64,000 nucleotides of DNA from Crocodylus rhombifer (lineage: Eukaryota > Chordata > Crocodylia > Crocodylidae): the NCBI GenBank assembly GCA_038503035.1, contig JAVSML010001166.1, positions 310,001-374,000 of the forward strand, in the 5' to 3' direction. Shown here one piece after another: positions 58,742 through 64,000 of this stretch (positions within the stretch are counted from its first letter, which is position 1; the number at the start of each line of letters is the position of its first letter). The translations under genes were made by a program, and so were the position numbers. The notes beneath the pieces are model-generated. The model had not been told where the DNA came from and ran no database searches. It saw nothing but the letters and a program-made list of their open reading frames with translations.

Positions 58742-60860
58742 CATAGAATCATAGAAAATTAGGGTTGGAAGGGACCTCAGGAGGTCATCTAGTCCAACCC
58801 CCAGCTCAAAGCAGGACCATCCCCAACTAGGTCATCCCAGCCAAGGCTTTGTCTAACTGGGTCTTAAAAACCTCCAAGGATGGAGATTCCACAACCTCTC
58901 TGGGTAACTTCTTTCAGTGTTTTACTACCTTCCAAGTGAGAGAGTTTTTTTTCCTAATAGCTATCCTCAGCTTCCCTTGCTGCAGCTTGAGACCATTACT
59001 GTTTCTTCTGTCATCTGCTACCACTGAGAACAGCCCAGTTCCATCCTTTTTGGAACTACCCTTTGGGTAGTTGAAGGCTGTTACTAAATACCCCCTCAGT
59101 CTTCTCTTCTCGAGACTAAATAAACCCAGTTCCCTCAGCCTGTCCTCCTAAGTCATGTGCACTAGCCATCTAACCATTTTTGTTGGCCACTTCTGTTTAT
59201 TGAACCTCATGAGATTTTTTTTTGGCCCAATCTTCCAATTCCTCTAGGTCTCTCTGAATCCTAGTCCTACCCTCCAGCATATCTACTACTCTCCCCAGGT
59301 TGGTGTCATTTGCAAACTTGCCAAGGGTGTACACCACCCCATCTTCTAGGTCATTGATGAAGATACAGAACAAAACTGGCTCCAAGACTGACCCCTGGGG
59401 CACTCTGCTTGATATTGGTTGTCAAGTACTGTAGACATTGAGTCATCAATTACTAACTGTTGAGCTGAAAAATCCAGGCAATTTTCTATCCACCTTACAG
59501 TTCATTCATCGAACCCATACTTCCTCAGCTTGCTTGCAAGAATGTTGTGGGCAACTGTATTAAAAGCCTTGCTGAAGTCAGTGTATATTATATCCACTGC
59601 TCTCCCCACATTTACAGAGCCAGTCATCTCATCATAGAAGGCAATCAGGTTGGTCAGGCATGACTTGTCCTTGGTGAATCCATGCTGACTGTTCTTAATC
59701 ACCTTCCTTCCTCCAAGTGCCTAGAAATGGATTTCTTGGGGATCTGCCCCATGATTATTCCAGGAACTTAGGTGATGCTATCCAATCTGTAGTTCCCATA
59801 TCTTTCCTCTTCTCTTTCTTAAAGATGGGCGCTATATTTACCTTTTTATAATCATCCAGGATCTCTCCCAATCACCATGAGTTTTTAAAGATAATAGCCA
59901 GCAGCTCTGTAATCACATTGTCCAACTCCCTCAACACCCTTAGGTGCATTGCGTCTGGCCCCAGGAACTTGTACACCTCCAGCTTTTCTAAATAGTTCCT
60001 AACCTGTACTTTCACCACTGTCAGCTGCGCACCTCTTCCCCAGACTATGCTGCCAGGTGCAGTAGTCTGGGAACTGACTTTGCCCGTGAAGACTGAGGTA
60101 AAAAGGCATTGAATACTTTATCCTTTTCCACATTATCTGTCACTAGGGTGCCTCCCCCATTCAGTGAGGAATGCACACTTTTCCTGATCTTCCTCTCATT
60201 GCTGATCTACTTGTAGAAACCCTTTGGGTGTATCTCCATGTGCAGGGGCATATGCTTGCAGTGGCAAAAATAGTAGCAGCACAAATTTGTGCTGCTGCTT
60301 TTTGCTGCTGCATATGCCCCTGCATGTGTGCTTTGGTGCAGGGCAAAATGCCCTGCTTTGGCAAAACTGCCCTTTCCCTGCTTCTCCTGGCTCCTGGCAT
60401 ACTGGAGGAGCCAGGGAGGAATTAAAGTAGGAGAGATGCTCTGGCCAGGAACCAGAGCATCTCCCTGGAAAACTGAGCCTCTGTGTCTGCCAGTGCATGC
60501 TCCTGTAGCATGCATCCACTGCTTTTTTTCATGACTTTTTTTTTTGCTACTGGGATTTCCTGGTAGCAAATTTTGCCACAGTGCTACAAATTTGCAGCTT
60601 GAGGCTTGTTTTCACATTCCAGGGGTGCAGTTTGTGATGCTGGAAAGAGGTTTGTGGTGCCACAAACAGCACGTGCCTGCACATCTAGATCTGGCCTTCT
60701 TGTTACCCTTCACATCACTTGCTAGCTGCAACTCCAATTGACCTTTGGCCTTCCTGATTTCATCCCTACATAATGGAGCAATACTTTTATATTCCCTAAT
60801 CATTTGTTGAAGTTTCTACTTCTTGCAAGCTTTCTTTTTTTTATTTTAGCTTATTGAAGA
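58742..60860 (-). mobile_element. CR1 copy with catalytic substitution, deletions and an insertion
   Basis: The reversed tail 'tcatagaatcatagaaaatt' and 'ggacctcaggaggtcatcta' open the element at 58742. On the - strand, going 5' to 3', it encodes the linker ('IREYKSIAPLCRDEIRKAKG', 60803 downward), RT motif A ('[16 protein letters not shown]') and 'MPQGSVLEPVLFCIFIND'. The active-site box reads FANDT (59302-59316) instead of FADDT, so a catalytic Asp is lost. The thumb region is deleted near 59165-59200. An unrelated segment of about 470 bp interrupts it at 60226-60693. Several frameshifts are also present. Confidence 0.85.
60226..60693. mobile_element. Hairpin-rich insertion within CR1
   Basis: CR1 coding for 'KGNKK..' and 'GFYKY' is split here: 'gtagaaaccctt' lies on the left and 'ccttcttgttaccctt' on the right, with CCTT present on both sides. 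The insert's ends contain inverted ATCTNNATGTGCAGG motifs. Inside are a perfect 15-bp inverted pair (60241-60255 with 60310-60324) and a 22-bp perfect palindrome at 60275-60296. It looks like a non-autonomous DNA element; an 8-bp duplication is not evident. Confidence 0.6.
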
Positions 60861-63706
60861 GTTCCTGCTAAGCCAAGGGAAACGTTAACCACCTTAACTT
60901 GCTTGCTGGAACATGGAGCAAATGTTTGAGTGTGGGGATGAGACTTATTTGTCTAATTCTCCCATTTTAGTTGTAACTCATTGCATCAAGAGATTTCAAC
61001 TCAGTCATTTCTTATCACACACAGCTGTAATAATCACATACATTTTCCCAAAAGAACAAAATTACATGAATTTCTTCTCAGTCTGCTATTGCAAGGACCC
61101 ATCATACAAACATTTACATTTTGAATGGAAAACAAAGAGCAGAAAGAACCTGGGAAATCACACATTTCTCAAAATACTTTCAAAATATTAAGTTGTCAGT
61201 TTATGGACTTTATTATTTCAGGAAATCAGCAAGTTAAAGGCTCAAGTCATTAGAAATGATTATTTTGGAGATAACGAACAAGGGTAGAACTAAAATTAGA
61301 TGTAATGGCACAGACAGGCTCCTTGTGGATGCATGTGGCCAAGACATTGGCAATTCAAAATTTCACCAGTAGAGCATGGTGTCTGCACTGGCTATTCAGG
61401 AAAAAGAAGCAGAGGTTCACTGCTTTAAATCTGCAGCTAGACTTTGTGTCCTTGTTTAAAATTGAGTTAATTGACATGACTGTAAATGCTTGTTTAAACA
61501 CCCAAATGTTTGTGGCTTACCATAGGCTGTGGTTTTATGTTACAACCTTGCTTTTTTTGATTTCATGTTAAAAGTCTACCAACTTAATTATAACCTCAGC
61601 AAAAGTCTATCCCATTAGCCTGAAGGAAGACAAATGACTCTAATCCCAATCTCAGAAAGAATGCTCTCATAAATCTTCCTTTTATAACAAGAGGAGAATC
61701 TCAATTTTAGAAAGAGTCAGATCTTCAACCAACTGCAAAATGAAACTACAGCTGCACAAATAATGGAGAAAATACATGTTTTCAAAACATGGCAACCAGG
61801 ATCCATACTTGCAATACTGAGAAACAGAACAAAGCATTCTTTTCTGACAGAACCCATTCTAAAAACAACCCAGCTCCTCACATTTGGAGCATGGGGTACC
61901 ATAGGGGCTGTGGATGCTGTTGTAGCTGTGCTTCATTCAAGAATTAATTGCCCTTCTGTTTTGTGTTTGTCTTTAAGTGTTTCTTTGGACCATGAGCCCT
62001 TCAACTAAGGACCAGTTACATGTCTGGGTTTTTGGCATGGAACTGCTTTGGGACAACTCTGTGTACATTTAAGACATTATGTAGCGGATAGTGCAAGAAA
62101 GTATTTAAGAACATGACAAACTATTGTGAAGCCAATTTTTAAATTTATGATTGGGGTGCATCATGACTACAATATCAATGTTTAAACTGCTGTCTTGTGC
62201 ATTGTCTTTGCTGTATTATTTCACTGCTTTTTTCTGTCTTTTGTTTTTTATGACTCCTTTTTTTCCCCCAATGGATTTTACCATAATGATTTTTTCTTTG
62301 CTTAACTATGTACTCATTGTGCTTATTGTTTTCTTTTAAATCTATTGTATGCTCTATAAATAGTAATAGTGGTAGCAGGTAGGTGCTATTTGGAACATTT
62401 CAGAAGAACATAAGAATCCTGACGCTTGAAAAGTCCTTGAATTTGCCCAGGCAAAGAGTCTAAGCCGATATGCTAGTTTGGTTCTGACGACAGATTCCTA
62501 AAGGAATATATACACATGTACATGCATACTATTTGGTTTCTTCTTTCCTCCAGACTGTCTTGACTTGTCAGGCACTGGTGGATAGTGACAATGATTCTAC
62601 ATTCCCAATGGTCAGAGCAGAGGATTCTCATTCATCTCAAGCTTTTGCTGGTAGCAGGTTCAAACTGTACTGAAAACACTTTAGAGATCACCTGCAAAGG
62701 AAAAATATTTGAATCCATGGCCCTCCCCTTCTCCCCATTCTTTATATTGAAAAGTTTCTGCTTGATTTTTCTTTTAAGTTAGAGATTCAGACTTTTCTAG
62801 GGTGGTATAATACTGCAATAGTGATTTCACAAGAGCTAGAAAAGTGAAAATGAAGTAGATAAGAGGGGAAGAGATTTTTAGCTTCTGTTCATAACTTTGT
62901 ATTTTGTTTGCTTCTCCCTAACACCTATTTGAGAGATATAGTGCAGTGGATTTCATGGATTCATTTACATTTTGACTAAAGAAAGTCTTTGCTAGAGGGC
63001 CAGCACCCCTCCCCCACCTTCCTTTCAAGTACAGTGTTAAGAAAGCAAAGTAAATCTCCCTCAGACACCACCTCCCTTGCCCCAGGGTTTTCCAGATAAA
63101 CTTAAGGAAGTTCAAGACTTTACACCTCTGGTAAAACAAAGCCAAGCTGAAAAAACAACATAACCCCATGTCTATCCCCTATCTCCCAGGACTTCCTTAC
63201 ATATCGCTGGGAAAAGCAGCAAAAAACAAGACACAGTTCCAGTATCTTTAGAAGGAATCACCTGTGTAAGGCTCATAAAGCTATGGACACATGCAGGGAG
63301 AAGAAAAGCTCAGGGCATAAACCTAGAGTAAACTGCACCATAGTATCTACATAAGCAAATGAGCAGGCTGTGCAGTGAAACAGGCATTTGGAAGTGTGAG
63401 AAAATTGCCTCTAGTTTGTCCAGGGGTCAGTTTGCATTTGCTGGAATAGAGTTGCATTGTTTTTAGGGTAATTGTATCATGTGTTCACAGCTTCTTAAAA
63501 CCAGGACAACTTTACTCATGTGTTTATGGGCTAAGAGGGGAGAAAAAAAATAATCAGAGAGATCAGAAAAAGCCCCTGACCAGGCAGCACCATTTGCTTC
63601 TGTAACCTCAGTAGGGTTATACACAGTTATGGGGATCTGCTCCACAATCCCCATTAATAGTGGTGGGGCTGTGCTCAGGTGAAAGGGTTGGCTCATAGGG
63701 ATACTA
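60861..63706. other. Non-coding stretch
   Basis: AT-rich DNA with no recognised exon or element. Open frames such as 61763-62008 lack splice support. Confidence 0.35.
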
Positions 63707-64000
63707 CAGGCAGTCCTCGGACTTACAACACAATTGGTTCCTGAAAACCGCATCTTAAGTCAAAATGTTGTAACTTGGAACCAATTTTCTTATAAGAAAC
63801 AATGTTATAAATGGGGGATTTGTTCCTGAACCAAGGCCCAATACCCTATTTTCACCAAAAATACCCCAGAACGTTGTACTTGATCAATTATAGATGAGTA
63901 ATATAGCTACATTAATGTATTTATATTGTAAATAGCAATCATATTGATTTGGAAGGACTTCTTTGAGGTGACATTGCTGGACTTTTCCAAGGGTTCTTGG
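63707..64000 (-). mobile_element. Second Tigger-like copy, cut by the window end
   Basis: Begins CAGGCAGTCCTCGGACTTAC directly after a TA dinucleotide (63705-63706), the Tc1/mariner target. It then follows 58009-58300 closely, including 'aaatgggggatt', 'caccaaaaataccccagaa' and 'tagatgagtaatatagctac'. It continues past the window, so its right end and coding content cannot be judged. Confidence 0.85.

Overview
This window reads as nuclear DNA of an amniote vertebrate, most likely a crocodilian or another slowly evolving reptile. Several decayed CR1 non-LTR retrotransposons carry the archosaur/turtle-type CR1 ORF2 and CR1 tails built from short 'tctatga'-type repeats. Beside them lie very old CORE-SINE/MIR remnants, short hAT, Tigger-like and Harbinger-like DNA elements, and solo-LTR-like blocks. 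There is no bacterial gene organisation: no operons, ribosome binding sites, rRNA or CRISPR. The taxonomic call is inference; a run of 10 Ns at 50843-50852 shows this is a draft assembly.

Protein-coding content of the host is nearly nil. The only convincing gene signal is a CpG-rich promoter with a probable first coding exon at about 5640-6020 on the + strand: a perfect cAMP-response element, then a YY1-like motif overlapping an ATG in strong context, then a GT splice donor. Two further exon-like segments are weaker: 1581-1704, which lies inside a large inverted repeat, and 24457-24728. The rest behaves as intron or intergenic DNA, so most long open frames are chance or transposon-derived.

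Layout: 1-5 kb holds a 1.15-kb foldback structure and a MIR. 5.6-6.8 kb is the promoter and first exon. 6.8-9.35 kb is a CR1 copy on the - strand. 9.6-11.2 kb is a run of hAT-like elements, one with perfect 8-bp target duplications. 12.4-19 kb has an old CR1, two small inverted-repeat elements, a 40-bp perfect palindrome and a MIR. 19.2-20 kb is another CR1 fragment. 22.5-23.7 kb is a 1.1-kb element with GC-rich minisatellite filling. 26.4-27.8 kb is LTR-like. 33.7 kb is a MITE. 36 kb and 39-40 kb hold CR1 pieces, the latter nested. 42-43.6 kb is a GC-rich relative of the 22.5-kb element. 45.2-45.8 kb is a hairpin-forming foldback element. 47.8-49.5 kb is the best preserved CR1 reverse transcriptase. 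49.7-51.1 kb is an LTR-like block with the assembly gap in a hexanucleotide array. 57.4-60.9 kb is a stack of hAT, Tigger-like, dispersed-repeat and CR1 copies with a hairpin-rich insertion. A second Tigger-like copy runs off the end at 63.7 kb.

The elements do not form one pathway. CR1 copies would move by target-primed reverse transcription if intact, but every copy here is broken. The DNA elements are non-autonomous and would have depended on transposases encoded elsewhere. I found no clear undescribed system. The best candidates for a second look are the foldback enclosing an exon-like segment (1228-2372), the family sharing a GGCY..AGACATT terminus with variable GC-rich interior (16274, 22551, 43647), and the 45.2-kb foldback.
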